A stretch of DNA of 64,000 nt from Planctomonas deserti. GTDB taxonomy: Bacteria; Actinomycetota; Actinomycetes; Actinomycetales; Microbacteriaceae. Within the stretch, counting starts at the first letter, position 1, and the number at the start of each line of letters is the position of its first letter. A program made the translations under genes and the position numbers. Below are positions 34,960 to 43,101 of this stretch, one piece after another. The stretch is from positions 496,001 to 560,000 of the forward strand of contig NZ_QANL01000002.1 in the NCBI RefSeq assembly GCF_003067705.1, given 5' to 3'. The notes under the pieces were generated by a model. The model saw only the letters and a program-made list of their open reading frames with translations, was not told the DNA's origin and searched no databases.

Positions 34960-35624
34960 TGTTCGGCATCGACTGGGAGACCATCGGCCCGCTCTACGTC
35001 CGCGCCTTCGGTCAGACGCTCTACATGGTGTCGGTCGCCATGCTCGCGGGCGGTCTCGCCGGCCTCGTGCTCGGCACCCTGCTCTACACGACGAGGCGCG
35101 GCGGGCTGCTGCAGAACCGGCTCGTCTACAACGTCCTCAACTTCGTGGTGAACCTGATCCGGCCGATCCCGTTCATCCTGCTGCTCGCGTTCATCGGGCC
35201 GCTGACGCTCGCCGTCGTCGGCACGCAGATCGGCACCGAGGCCGTCATCTTCCCGCTCGCGATCGCTGCGTCCTTCGCCGTCTCGCGCATCGTCGAGCAG
35301 AACCTGGTGACGATCGATCCCGGGGTCATCGAGGCCGCACGGGCGATGGGCGCGAGCCCGCTGCGGATCATCCTCACCCTGCTCGTGCCCGAGGCCCTCG
35401 GGCCGCTCATCCTGGGTTACACGTTCATGTTCATCGCGGTGGTGGACGCGTCGGCCGTCGCGGGCATCATCGGCGGCGGCGGCCTGGGCGACCTCGCGAT
35501 CGTCTACGGCTACCAGCGGTTCAACTACCCCGTGACGCTGCTCGCGGTCCTCACGATCATCGTGATCGTGCAACTGGTGCAGGTGCTCGGCAACGCCCTG
35601 GCCCGCCGGGCGCTGCGGCGTTGA
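34959..35624 (+). CDS. metI: Methionine ABC transporter permease
   Basis: A 221-residue membrane protein with five predicted helices and the coupling-helix EAA motif EAARAMGASPLRIILTLLVPEALGPLI, which docks on MetN. A GGGGLGDLAI stretch before the last helix is typical of MetI. The ATG overlaps the metN TGA by one base (TGATG). With metQ and metN it forms a complete importer in one operon. Confidence 0.94.
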   Translation: MFGIDWETIGPLYVRAFGQTLYMVSVAMLAGGLAGLVLGTLLYTTRRGGLLQNRLVYNVLNFVVNLIRPIPFILLLAFIGPLTLAVVGTQIGTEAVIFPLAIAASFAVSRIVEQNLVTIDPGVIEAARAMGASPLRIILTLLVPEALGPLILGYTFMFIAVVDASAVAGIIGGGGLGDLAIVYGYQRFNYPVTLLAVLTIIVIVQLVQVLGNALARRALRR

Positions 35625-35656
35625 GAACGGCTGCTGACCGCTCGGCCGATAACACC

Positions 35657-35662
35657 TAGGCT
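35657..35662 (+). promoter_or_regulatory. Probable -10 box of the alpha/beta hydrolase gene
   Basis: TAGGCT, giving a leader of about 60 bases with an AGGAGG site before the ATG at 35731. Confidence 0.45.
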
Positions 35663-35730
35663 GCGGTTCCGCAGCTTCCGCCCGCCCGCGGCCGAGGTGT
35701 AGAACAGGGCGCAACAGGAGGGTGGCGCTC

Positions 35731-36567
35731 ATGACGACTTCGGCATCATCGAACACGGCTCCCGACACGATCGTGCTGATCCACGGGTTCTGGGTCACGC
35801 CGCGCAGTTGGGAGCACTGGAAGGCTCACTTCGAGGGCAAGGGCTTCCGGGTCCTGACGCCCCCGTATCCCGGATTCGAGGGCGAGGTCGAGGCGCTCCG
35901 GGCGGATCCGACGCCGATCGAGCGACTCGACGTGCCGGAGCTGCTCGAGTCGATCGAGAAGAGGATCGGGACGCTCGAGAGGCCACCGATCATCATGGGT
36001 CACTCGGCCGGTGGGGCCTTCACGCAGATCCTGCTCGACCACGGATTCGGTGCGGCAGGGGTGGCGATCAACTCGGCGCCGACCGAGGGCGTGCGGGTGG
36101 TGCCGCTCTCGCAGATCAGGTCATCGTTCCCGGTGCTGAAGAATCCCGCCAACCGGCACAGGGCGGTCGGCCTGACCCAGGAGCAGTGGTACGACATCTT
36201 CGCGAACACCTTCACCGAGGAGGAGTCGCTGGCCCTGTACGAGCGGTATCACATCCCCGCCTCGGGAAAGGTCTTCTGGGGTAGTGCGCTCGCGAACATC
36301 CACCCCGGCAAGGACGACACCTACGTCGACTACCACAACGACGCTCGGGCGCCTCTGCTCTTCATCTCCGGGAAGCAGGATCCCCTCTTCCCGCCCAAGG
36401 TGGGCCATTCGAACGTCAAGCACTACAGGTCGAACACGGTGACCGAGATCGTCGAGTTCGACGGCCCCCACCTCCTGCCCGCCGTTCCGCATTGGCGGCA
36501 GATCGCGGATTTCGCGCTCGACTGGGCCCTGCAGCACGCGACCGCCCGGCAGACGACATCGTCATGA
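35731..36567 (+). CDS. Alpha/beta hydrolase
   Basis: A 278-residue alpha/beta-fold hydrolase. The oxyanion loop is IVLIHGFWVTPRSW, the nucleophile elbow GHSAGG has S92, the acid is probably the Asp in ISGKQDPLFPP, and the base is the His in DGPHLLPAVPHW. Several actinobacterial non-heme chloroperoxidase-like hydrolases share this pattern. The substrate is unknown. The ATG has AGGAGG 9 bases upstream; a GTG three codons earlier is possible. Third-position GC appears a little lower than in adjacent genes, a mild hint of separate origin. Confidence 0.9.
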   Translation: MTTSASSNTAPDTIVLIHGFWVTPRSWEHWKAHFEGKGFRVLTPPYPGFEGEVEALRADPTPIERLDVPELLESIEKRIGTLERPPIIMGHSAGGAFTQILLDHGFGAAGVAINSAPTEGVRVVPLSQIRSSFPVLKNPANRHRAVGLTQEQWYDIFANTFTEEESLALYERYHIPASGKVFWGSALANIHPGKDDTYVDYHNDARAPLLFISGKQDPLFPPKVGHSNVKHYRSNTVTEIVEFDGPHLLPAVPHWRQIADFALDWALQHATARQTTSS

Positions 36568-36612
36568 TCCCGGCGGCGGGGTCCGAGCGCCGGGCGCTGC
36601 GGCGCTAGGTGC

Positions 36613-36676
36613 GGGCGCTGAGCCTGTCGAAGCGACGTGACGTCCCTTCGACGGGCTCAGAGACCGTGGGGTGCCG
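36613..36676. repeat. Family C palindrome pair
   Basis: A forward CTGAGCCTGTCGAAGCGACG copy and an inverted GTCCCTTCGACGGGCTCAG copy, between convergent genes. The arms can fold into one hairpin. Confidence 0.75.
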
Positions 36677-36737
36677 CGCTGGACCGTGGGGCGCCGCGCC
36701 GCGCCGTGCCGCGCGGTGCTGTGCTGTGCTGGGATTC

Positions 36738-37616
36738 CTAGCGCAGGGAGAGGCGGTCCACCCAGTGGGCGAGGAAGGCCGCGCCCGCCTCGTCGTGGAT
36801 CGCGTCGCCGATCGTGACGATCTGGTACGGCCGCTCGAGCACGCCGTCGCCCGGCCGCACGTCGACGTGGGCGACGTCGTAGCCCGCCGCGTGCAGGTGG
36901 TCGGCCATCAGGTAGTCGCTACGCGAGTCGCCGACCGAGCGCCAGAGGCGCGGCAGGTCGCCGTGCCGGGCGAAGTACTCGAGAGCGCGCTCGGCGCCGC
37001 GGTCCTTGTCGAGCAGCACGGACTCGATGTCCGTGGAGATAATGGTCGGGTCGAGGCGGAACGGCACGTCGCCCCTGTCGTCGGGTCGTGAGCGGTCGCC
37101 GTAGCGCACGCCGAGCCCGTGCGTCGCGACCAGGTCGAACGCGGCGTCGTTGAAGGCGACCTGCGCCTCCCGGTAGGTCGCTGAGTCGACGTCGGTGCGC
37201 TGCTCGACGGAGATCATGGCGCGCTTCGTCTCGTCGAAGAACATCGTGTCGGCAAACTCGGAGGCGACGAGCCGGCGCACGTCGTCCACGACCGCGTCCG
37301 GCAGCGCGACGCTCGAGTCGACTGTGACCTCGGCCATGCCGTCCGCGGTGATCGCTGACCAGGCCGCGCCCTTCTCGAACACCGCGAACATGCGCGCGTT
37401 CTCGGCCAAGAGCGCGTCGGTGAGCCCCGCGGCGAACAGCGGCGTCATCACCTGCTCGCGCAGGAAGGCGTCCGACCGTCCCGTGATGAAGGCGATGGGG
37501 ATGCCCGCCGCCGCCATGGTCACGAGATCCGCGACGATGGTCTCCTCCGCGATCGTGCGGGTGATGGGGCTCGCGATGGGGCCGTCGACGTCCAGGAGCA
37601 GTCCGAGGTTATGCAC
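36738..37616 (-). CDS. HAD superfamily hydrolase
   Basis: A 292-residue haloacid dehalogenase-type phosphatase. Motif I is LLLDVDGPIASP with the nucleophile and acid Asp residues, motif II is AFITGRSD and motif III/IV is WRSVGDSRSDYLMADHL, with a sizeable cap between them. It resembles the Cof-type group of sugar-phosphate phosphatases. The second of two adjacent GTG codons is taken as start because it lies exactly 6 bases after CAGGAT; longer starts would run into sequence upstream of the promoter. It lies downstream of the MarR gene but has its own promoter. Confidence 0.85.
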   Translation of the reverse strand: MHNLGLLLDVDGPIASPITRTIAEETIVADLVTMAAAGIPIAFITGRSDAFLREQVMTPLFAAGLTDALLAENARMFAVFEKGAAWSAITADGMAEVTVDSSVALPDAVVDDVRRLVASEFADTMFFDETKRAMISVEQRTDVDSATYREAQVAFNDAAFDLVATHGLGVRYGDRSRPDDRGDVPFRLDPTIISTDIESVLLDKDRGAERALEYFARHGDLPRLWRSVGDSRSDYLMADHLHAAGYDVAHVDVRPGDGVLERPYQIVTIGDAIHDEAGAAFLAHWVDRLSLR

Positions 37617-37622
37617 CACCCC

Positions 37623-37628
37623 ATCCTG
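37623..37628 (-). promoter_or_regulatory. -10 box, leaderless HAD gene
   Basis: CAGGAT on the minus strand, 6 bases before GTG 37616. Confidence 0.45.
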
Positions 37629-37683
37629 CCCTGCTCCCGGCCGAACGTCCGGCGGAAGTTCCGGTCGCACTCGCGGCCGTACC

Positions 37684-38175
37684 TCAGTCAAAGTCGAGGC
37701 TGAGCTTGCGGAGCAGGCCCGCCAGGCGCTCCTGGTCGGCGCGCGTGAGGGTGGCGAGCAGACGCGTCTCCTCGGAGACGAGGTCCGTGATGGCCGCGTC
37801 CACGCGGCTGCGACCGAGCTCCGTCATCTGCACGAGGATGCCGCGGCCGTCGTTCGGGTCGGTGCGGCGCTCGACGAGGCCGCGCGTGACGAGCCGGTCG
37901 ATGCGGTTGGTCATGGTGCCGCTCGAGACGAGGGTCTGCTGCAGCAGCGCCTTCGGGCTCAGCTGGTACGGCGATCCCGCCCGGCGCAGCGCCGCGAGCA
38001 CGTCGAAGTCCGGCGGCTCGAGGTCGGAGCCGGTGAATGCGCTCCGCCTGGCCCGGTCGAGGTGCTTGGAGAGCCGGTCGAGACGGGAGAAGACCTGCAG
38101 TGGCGAGAAGTCGAGGTCGGGCCGCTCACGAAGCCACGCGCTCACGATGCGATCGACCTCGTCGGTGTTGGGCAT
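37684..38175 (-). CDS. MarR family transcriptional regulator
   Basis: A 163-residue dimeric winged-helix regulator. The recognition region is LSPKALLQQTLVSSGTMTNRIDRLVTRGLVERRTDPNDGRGILVQMTELGR, with the conserved D-x-R wing (DPNDGR). Flanking helices form the dimer interface. MarR proteins bind palindromes and respond to phenolic or other small ligands. Its target is not evident; no palindrome is seen at its own promoter. The ATG lies 6 bases after GATAAT, a strong -10. Confidence 0.93.
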   Translation of the reverse strand: MPNTDEVDRIVSAWLRERPDLDFSPLQVFSRLDRLSKHLDRARRSAFTGSDLEPPDFDVLAALRRAGSPYQLSPKALLQQTLVSSGTMTNRIDRLVTRGLVERRTDPNDGRGILVQMTELGRSRVDAAITDLVSEETRLLATLTRADQERLAGLLRKLSLDFD

Positions 38176-38181
38176 CCCCCC

Positions 38182-38187
38182 ATTATC
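38182..38187 (-). promoter_or_regulatory. -10 box, leaderless marR-type gene
   Basis: GATAAT on the minus strand, followed by six G and the ATG at 38175. Confidence 0.6.
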
Positions 38188-38312
38188 GGGCGAGGGGATG
38201 GGGCCGGGACCGGGCCGGCGGTGCCCGAGGCCCGACAGGCACCGAACCCAGGCGAACACCTCCGGGGCGTCTGGCAGACTGGATCGCGCGTTGCGGGCGA
38301 CCGCTTCCGCGT

Positions 38313-38384
38313 TCCGCCTTGGTGTAATGGCAGCACGACAGCCTTTGGAGCTGTTAGGTCCAGGTTCGAGTCCTGGAGGCGGAG
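38313..38384 (+). tRNA. tRNA-Gln (UUG)
   Basis: A 72-base cloverleaf: acceptor TCCGCCT / AGGCGGA (38313-38319 and 38377-38383), D stem GTG/CAC, anticodon stem ACAGC/GCTGT with loop CTTTGGA giving anticodon TTG at 38345-38347, and T arm CCAGG-TTCGAGT-CCTGG. The discriminator is G and no CCA is encoded. It reads CAA glutamine codons. glmU begins 45 bases after it, so the two may share a promoter. Confidence 0.97.
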
Positions 38385-38429
38385 CTTCCTGTTCTCGTGT
38401 TCGTTCCACATCCATCCGGGGGAGAGCCA

Positions 38430-39890
38430 GTGCCCATCGAATCCTCGACGCTCGCCGTCGTCATCCTCGCCGCGGGGCAGGGCACGCGGATGCGGTCCCG
38501 CACCCCGAAGGTGCTGCACCCCCTTGCCGGCGTGCCGCTCATCGGCCACGTGCTCGCGACCGCGGACGAGCTGGAGCCCGCCCACGTCGTCACCGTCGTG
38601 CGGCACGAGCGCGACCTCGTCGCCGAGGTCGTGACCGCCCACGCGCCGCACGCCGTGCTCGTCGACCAGGACGAGCTGCCGGGCACCGGCCGGGCCGTGG
38701 AGCTCGCCCTCGAGGCGCTGCCCGGGTTCGACGGCACGGTCGTCGTGCTCAGCGCGGACGTGCCGCTGCTCGATGCCGCGACGGTCCGGGCGCTGCTCGA
38801 GGCCCACACGCTGGCGGGCAACGCGCTGACCCTGCTCAGCGCCGTGTTCGAGGACCCCACCGGCGGCGGCCGCATCGTGCGCGGCTCGGACGGGATGTTC
38901 GAGTCGATCGTCGAGCAGAAGGACGCCTCGGTGGAGCAGCTCGCGATCCGCGAGGTGAACGCGGGCATCTACGTGTTCGCGGCCCCCGCCCTGCGCGATG
39001 CGCTCGCCGGGATCGGCACCGACAACGCGCAGCGCGAGAAGTACCTCACCGACGCCGCCGCGGGCATCCGGGCCGCGGGTGGCGGCATCGAGGCCGTGCC
39101 GGTGACGGATCCGTGGCTCGTGCAGGGCATCAACGACCGCGTGCAGCTCGGCGACGTCGCACGCGAGCTCAACGCGCGCATCGTGCGCGGCTGGCAGCTC
39201 GCCGGCGTGACCGTGCAGGATCCGGCATCGACCTGGATCGACCTGACCGTGACCCTGGCGGAGGACGTCACCGTGCTCCCGGGAACCCAGCTGCGCGGCG
39301 CGACGGTCGTCGAGACCGGCGCCACGATCGGCCCGGACACCACGCTGGTGGACTGCGAGATCGGCGCGGGCGCCACCGTGAAGCGCACGGACGGCACGCT
39401 CGCCGTGATCGGCGCCGGCGCATCCGTGGGGCCGTTCGCGTACCTGCGGCCGGGCACCTACCTGGGCGCGGGCGGGAAGATCGGCACCTTCGTGGAGACG
39501 AAGAACGCCCGCATCGGCGACGGCTCGAAGGTGCCGCACCTCAGCTACGTGGGCGACGCGACGGTCGGCGAGGGCGCCAACATCGGCGCAGGCACGATCT
39601 TCGCGAACTACGACGGCGTCAACAAGCACCGCACCGAGATCGGGTCGCACGTGCGCACCGGCTCGCACAACGTCTTCGTCGCGCCGATTACAATCGGTGA
39701 CGGAGCGTATACGGGAGCCGGATCCGTGGTGCGCAAGAGCGTGCCCGCCGGTTCCCTGGCCATCAACGTCGCTCCACAACGGAACATCGCCGGCTGGGTC
39801 GCATCGAACCGACCCGGGACTGCCGCGGCCGAAGCAGCATCCGCTGCTGAAACCGGTGGGAACGCTGGTAACACCGACGGCAGAGACTAG
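38430..39890 (+). CDS. glmU: Bifunctional UDP-N-acetylglucosamine pyrophosphorylase / glucosamine-1-phosphate N-acetyltransferase
   Basis: A 486-residue enzyme making UDP-GlcNAc for peptidoglycan. The N-terminal uridyltransferase domain has VVILAAGQGTRMRSRTPKVLHPLAG (residues 10-34) and TGRAVE; the C-terminal left-handed beta-helix acetyltransferase has repeated hexapeptides, RPGTYLGAGGKIGTFVETKNARIG and NIGAGTIFANYDGVNKHRTEIG. The C-terminal 30 residues are Ala-rich and likely disordered. GTG start with GGGGGAG six bases upstream. Followed after 13 bases by prs, the usual actinobacterial pair. Confidence 0.96.
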   Translation: MPIESSTLAVVILAAGQGTRMRSRTPKVLHPLAGVPLIGHVLATADELEPAHVVTVVRHERDLVAEVVTAHAPHAVLVDQDELPGTGRAVELALEALPGFDGTVVVLSADVPLLDAATVRALLEAHTLAGNALTLLSAVFEDPTGGGRIVRGSDGMFESIVEQKDASVEQLAIREVNAGIYVFAAPALRDALAGIGTDNAQREKYLTDAAAGIRAAGGGIEAVPVTDPWLVQGINDRVQLGDVARELNARIVRGWQLAGVTVQDPASTWIDLTVTLAEDVTVLPGTQLRGATVVETGATIGPDTTLVDCEIGAGATVKRTDGTLAVIGAGASVGPFAYLRPGTYLGAGGKIGTFVETKNARIGDGSKVPHLSYVGDATVGEGANIGAGTIFANYDGVNKHRTEIGSHVRTGSHNVFVAPITIGDGAYTGAGSVVRKSVPAGSLAINVAPQRNIAGWVASNRPGTAAAEAASAAETGGNAGNTDGRD

Positions 39891-39903
39891 GAAACGGAGT
39901 CCC

Positions 39904-40881
39904 GTGGCGGACATCAAGATCACCGGCGAAAAGCGACTCGTTCTCGTCACCGGGCGGGCCCATCCCGAGCTGGCGGAGTCCATCGCCTCCGAGCTCGACA
40001 CGGCCCTGGTGCACACGGACGCGAGGACCTTCGCCAACGGCGAGCTCTACATCCGCTACGACGAGAGCGTGCGCGGCTGCGACGCCTTCGTGATCCAGTC
40101 GCACACGGCGCCCATCAACGAGTGGCTCATGGAGCAGCTCATCATGGTGGATGCGCTGAAGCGCGCGTCGGCCAAGCGCATCACCGTCGTGGCGCCCTTC
40201 TACCCCTATGCCCGCCAGGACAAGAAGGGCCGCGGCCGCGAGCCCATCTCCGCCCGCCTGGTCGCGGACCTGTTCCGCGCCGCCGGCGCCGACCGCATCA
40301 TGTCGGTCGACCTGCACGCCGCGCAGATCCAGGGCTTCTTCGACGGCCCGGTCGACCACCTGTTCGCGATGCCGGTGCTCATGGAGCACATGCGCAAGGA
40401 GCTCGACCCCTCCACCCTCACGGTCGTGTCGCCCGACATGGGCCGCGTGCGCGTGGCGGACATCTGGAGCGACAAGCTCGGCGCCCCGCTCGCCATCATC
40501 CACAAGCGCCGCGACCCCCGCGTACACAACCAGGTCACCGTGCACGAGATCGTCGGCGACGTGAAGGGGCGGGTGTGCCTCCTGGTCGACGACCTCATCG
40601 ACACCGGCCGCACCATCGTCTCCGCCGCCGAGGCGCTCAAGAAGAACGGCGCGACCCGCGTGGTCGTCGCGGCGACGCACGCCGTGTTCTCGCCCCCGGC
40701 CATCGAGCTGCTGAGCTCGGCGCACATCGACTCCGTCGTCGTGACCGACACTCTGCCCCTGCCGCCCGAGAAGCGGTTCGAGAAGCTCACGGTGCTCTCG
40801 ATCGCCCCGCTGCTCGCCCGGGCCATCCACGAGGTCTTCGACGACGGTTCGGTCACGTCGATGTTCGACGGCGCCGCCTGA
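39904..40881 (+). CDS. prs: Ribose-phosphate diphosphokinase
   Basis: A 325-residue PRPP synthetase producing PRPP from ribose 5-phosphate and ATP for nucleotides, His and Trp. Seen motifs are the flexible loop FYPYARQDKKGRGREPISARLVADL, SVDLHAAQIQGFFDGPVDHL, and the PRPP-binding block CLLVDDLIDTGRTIVSAA. GTG start 13 bases after glmU with a weak GGAG site, so it is in the same operon. Confidence 0.96.
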   Translation: MADIKITGEKRLVLVTGRAHPELAESIASELDTALVHTDARTFANGELYIRYDESVRGCDAFVIQSHTAPINEWLMEQLIMVDALKRASAKRITVVAPFYPYARQDKKGRGREPISARLVADLFRAAGADRIMSVDLHAAQIQGFFDGPVDHLFAMPVLMEHMRKELDPSTLTVVSPDMGRVRVADIWSDKLGAPLAIIHKRRDPRVHNQVTVHEIVGDVKGRVCLLVDDLIDTGRTIVSAAEALKKNGATRVVVAATHAVFSPPAIELLSSAHIDSVVVTDTLPLPPEKRFEKLTVLSIAPLLARAIHEVFDDGSVTSMFDGAA

Positions 40882-40891
40882 CCGACGCGCG

Positions 40892-41050
40892 ATGGATCCG
40901 TTCCTGCTCCTTCTCCTGATCTTCGCCGTCTTCGTGCCGGTCGGCATCGTCCTGGCGCTCGTGGTGTTCCCGGCGATGCGCCGGAAGCGTGACCACGCCA
41001 TCACGGCGGCGGAGGACCTGCGCAACGAGCCCCCGCTCGACCGCCCCTGA
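40892..41050 (+). CDS. Small single-span membrane protein (52 aa)
   Basis: A 52-residue open frame beginning MDPFLLLLLIFAVFVPVGIV, one clear membrane helix, then a basic RRKRD stop-transfer patch and a polar tail ending PPLDRP. It starts 10 bases after the prs stop. No strong ribosome binding site is seen, so coupling with prs would be needed. No family recognised. Codon use and the membrane-then-basic layout favour a real gene. Confidence 0.5.
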   Translation: MDPFLLLLLIFAVFVPVGIVLALVVFPAMRRKRDHAITAAEDLRNEPPLDRP

Positions 41051-41085
41051 GGTCCGCGGCCGCGGTATACGGTTCCTGAGGATCA

Positions 41086-41113
41086 CGGTCCCTGAGCTTG
41101 TCGAAGGGACGGG
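41086..41113. repeat. Family C palindrome
   Basis: CACGGTCCCTGAGCTTGTCG followed by AAGGGACGGG, in the gap between convergent small genes. Confidence 0.7.
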
Positions 41114-41150
41114 ACACGCGCTCCGCTCCCAAGCAGGGGACGGATTCGCC

Positions 41151-41528
41151 TCAAGCGGCGGTGCGGGTCCGCACGACCTCGCGCGCCACGCGGCCCGAGG
41201 GGATGAGCCCCAGCGACACGATGTGCTCGTCGCCGCCGAATGCCCCGACCGAGTAGCACTCCCAGCCCAGGAAGCCGGGGCCGAACAGCTCGAACCGGGC
41301 GTCGAAGCCCTCGGCGTCCGGGATCTCGTAGGAGACCCAATCTGCGCAGGCCGTGTTTGCGGTGCGCGACGCGACCCCGATGGTCGTGACAACGCCGGGC
41401 AGCACGAGCCCCACGATCCCGAGCAGCACGATGACGCGCATGGCGTTCACCATGCGCCTGCTGCGCAGCGGCCTGCCCTCGTGCGGCTCGTAGCCGGACA
41501 GCTCGGGTTCGTCGTCGTGTTCGCTCAT
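41151..41528 (-). CDS. Uncharacterised membrane protein (125 aa)
   Basis: A 125-residue protein with a polar, acidic N-terminus (MSEHDDEPELSGYEPHEG), a basic patch, one membrane helix MRVIVLLGIVGLVLPGVVTTIGVA at about 30-53 and an extracytoplasmic domain with two Cys residues (TACADW and WECYS) that could form a disulphide. No known family. The ATG has GGAGG almost touching it, an unusually short spacing. It is divergent from the permease gene. Confidence 0.7.
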   Translation of the reverse strand: MSEHDDEPELSGYEPHEGRPLRSRRMVNAMRVIVLLGIVGLVLPGVVTTIGVASRTANTACADWVSYEIPDAEGFDARFELFGPGFLGWECYSVGAFGGDEHIVSLGLIPSGRVAREVVRTRTAA

Positions 41529-41554
41529 GCCTCCGACAGTCTCCCACGCCCTCC

Positions 41555-41560
41555 TAGGCT
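41555..41560 (+). promoter_or_regulatory. -10 box, leaderless APC permease gene
   Basis: TAGGCT, 6 bases before the GTG at 41567. Confidence 0.55.
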
Positions 41561-41566
41561 GGTCGG

Positions 41567-42844
41567 GTGACCCTTCTGACCAGGCGCCTCGGTATCGGCC
41601 ACGCGATCGGAATCGGGCTCGCGTCGATGATCGGGGCGGGCGCGTTCTACGTGTGGGCGCCCGCGGCCCAGGCTGCAGGGTCGGGCCTCTTCCTCGGCCT
41701 GCTCATCGCCGGTATCGTCGCGACGCTGAACGCGCTGAGCTCGGCCCAGCTCGCCATGGCGCACCCCGTCTCGGGCGGCGCCTACGCCTACGGCCGCGCG
41801 ACGCTCGGGCCGTGGTGGGGATTCGCGGCCGGCTGGCTGTTCCTTGCGGGCAAGACGGCGTCCGCGGGTGGCATTGCGCTCATCGCCGGAACGTACCTGT
41901 GGCCCGACCAGGCGCGGGTGACGGCCGTGCTCGCGATCCTGGTGTTCGCCCTCGTGAACATCACCGGCATCCGCAGCACGGGCCGGGTGAGCGTGGGCAT
42001 CGTGACGGTCGTGCTGAGCGGCATCGCGGGCGTCGTCGTGGTGGCGCTTCTCACGCACGGGAACGACTTCGCCCTGCCGGGCTGGGGCTGGGGCTCGGGC
42101 GATGCGACTGCGGGCGGTGACGCGGCCGGTGACGCGGCTGGTGCGGGCCCGTTCGGCGTGCTTCAGTCGGCCGGCCTGCTGTTCTTCGCCTTCGCCGGTT
42201 ACGCGCGCATGGCGACGCTGGGGGAGGAGGTGCGGGATCCTCGCCGCACCCTGCCCCGGGCCATCGTGGGCGCGCTGGCGATCGCGCTCGTCGTCTACGC
42301 CGTGCTCGGCGTGCTCTGCGTGGGCATCCTCGGCATCGATGGGCTCGCGCGCACGGCGGCGCCCGTTGCCGCGCTGGTGCCGGAGGGCTGGGCCCCGCTC
42401 GTCACCGTCGTTGCGGCGGTCGCGAGCCTGGGGTCGCTCATGGGGATCCTCGCCGGGCTCAGCCGCACCTCCCTGGCGATGGCGCGCGGGCGCGACCTGC
42501 CCGGCCGGCTGGGCTGGATCTGGCCGCGCACCTCCGCGCCGGCGGCCGCCGAGGCCACGATGGCGGTGCTGGCCATCCTCGGCGTCCTGCTCCTCGACCC
42601 GGTGCAGCTCGTCGGCTTCTCCGCGAGCTCCGTGCTCGGCTACTACGCGATCGCCCACCTCGCGGCGCGGGCCCAGCCCCCGGGGGAGCGATGGCTGCCC
42701 CGCGCGGTGCAGTACGTGGGCGTGGTGGGCTGCCTCGTCCTGTCCCTCACCCTCCCGCCCCAGTCGGTACTCGCGGCGGCCCTCGTCCTCGCGCTGGGCC
42801 TCGCTCTCCGGGCGGCCCGCCTCCGCGCCCGCCCGACCGCCTGA
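41567..42844 (+). CDS. APC family amino acid permease
   Basis: A 425-residue transporter with about 12 helices and the LeuT-type fold. Diagnostic blocks are IGIGLASMIGAGAFYVWAPAA (unwound TM1), PVSGGAYAYGRATLGPWWGFAAGW and FFAFAGYARMATLGEEVRDPRRTLPRAI. A Gly/Ala repeat loop lies near residues 175-192. Amino acid or polyamine uptake is likely; the substrate cannot be named. The start is set by the leaderless box. Confidence 0.9.
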   Translation: MTLLTRRLGIGHAIGIGLASMIGAGAFYVWAPAAQAAGSGLFLGLLIAGIVATLNALSSAQLAMAHPVSGGAYAYGRATLGPWWGFAAGWLFLAGKTASAGGIALIAGTYLWPDQARVTAVLAILVFALVNITGIRSTGRVSVGIVTVVLSGIAGVVVVALLTHGNDFALPGWGWGSGDATAGGDAAGDAAGAGPFGVLQSAGLLFFAFAGYARMATLGEEVRDPRRTLPRAIVGALAIALVVYAVLGVLCVGILGIDGLARTAAPVAALVPEGWAPLVTVVAAVASLGSLMGILAGLSRTSLAMARGRDLPGRLGWIWPRTSAPAAAEATMAVLAILGVLLLDPVQLVGFSASSVLGYYAIAHLAARAQPPGERWLPRAVQYVGVVGCLVLSLTLPPQSVLAAALVLALGLALRAARLRARPTA

Positions 42845-42879
42845 GTAGCGGTGAGTGCCGTCACGACTTTCCCCACACA

Positions 42880-43018
42880 CGGTCCCTGAGCCTGTCGAAG
42901 GGACGGAAGGCGCGCGGGCTCTCACACCGGCCCACACGGTCCCTGAGCTTGTCGAAGGGACGAGAGGTGAGCCGCCTCTGACACGGCAAATACGGTCCCT
43001 GAGCTCGTCGAAGGGACG
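42880..43018. repeat. Three family C palindrome copies upstream of the DUF222/HNH gene
   Basis: Forward copies of ACGGTCCCTGAGC..TCGAAGGGACG at 42880-42905, 42936-42962 and 42991-43018, each about 55 bases apart. Nothing else is in this gap. Confidence 0.85.
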
Positions 43019-43101
43019 CACCGAACCCGGCTGCAGGAGTTTTCCACACCGTCCACAGCTGGCGGAGAGGTGATGTCGGTGGTGCCTGGTTCGATGTCGG
43101 C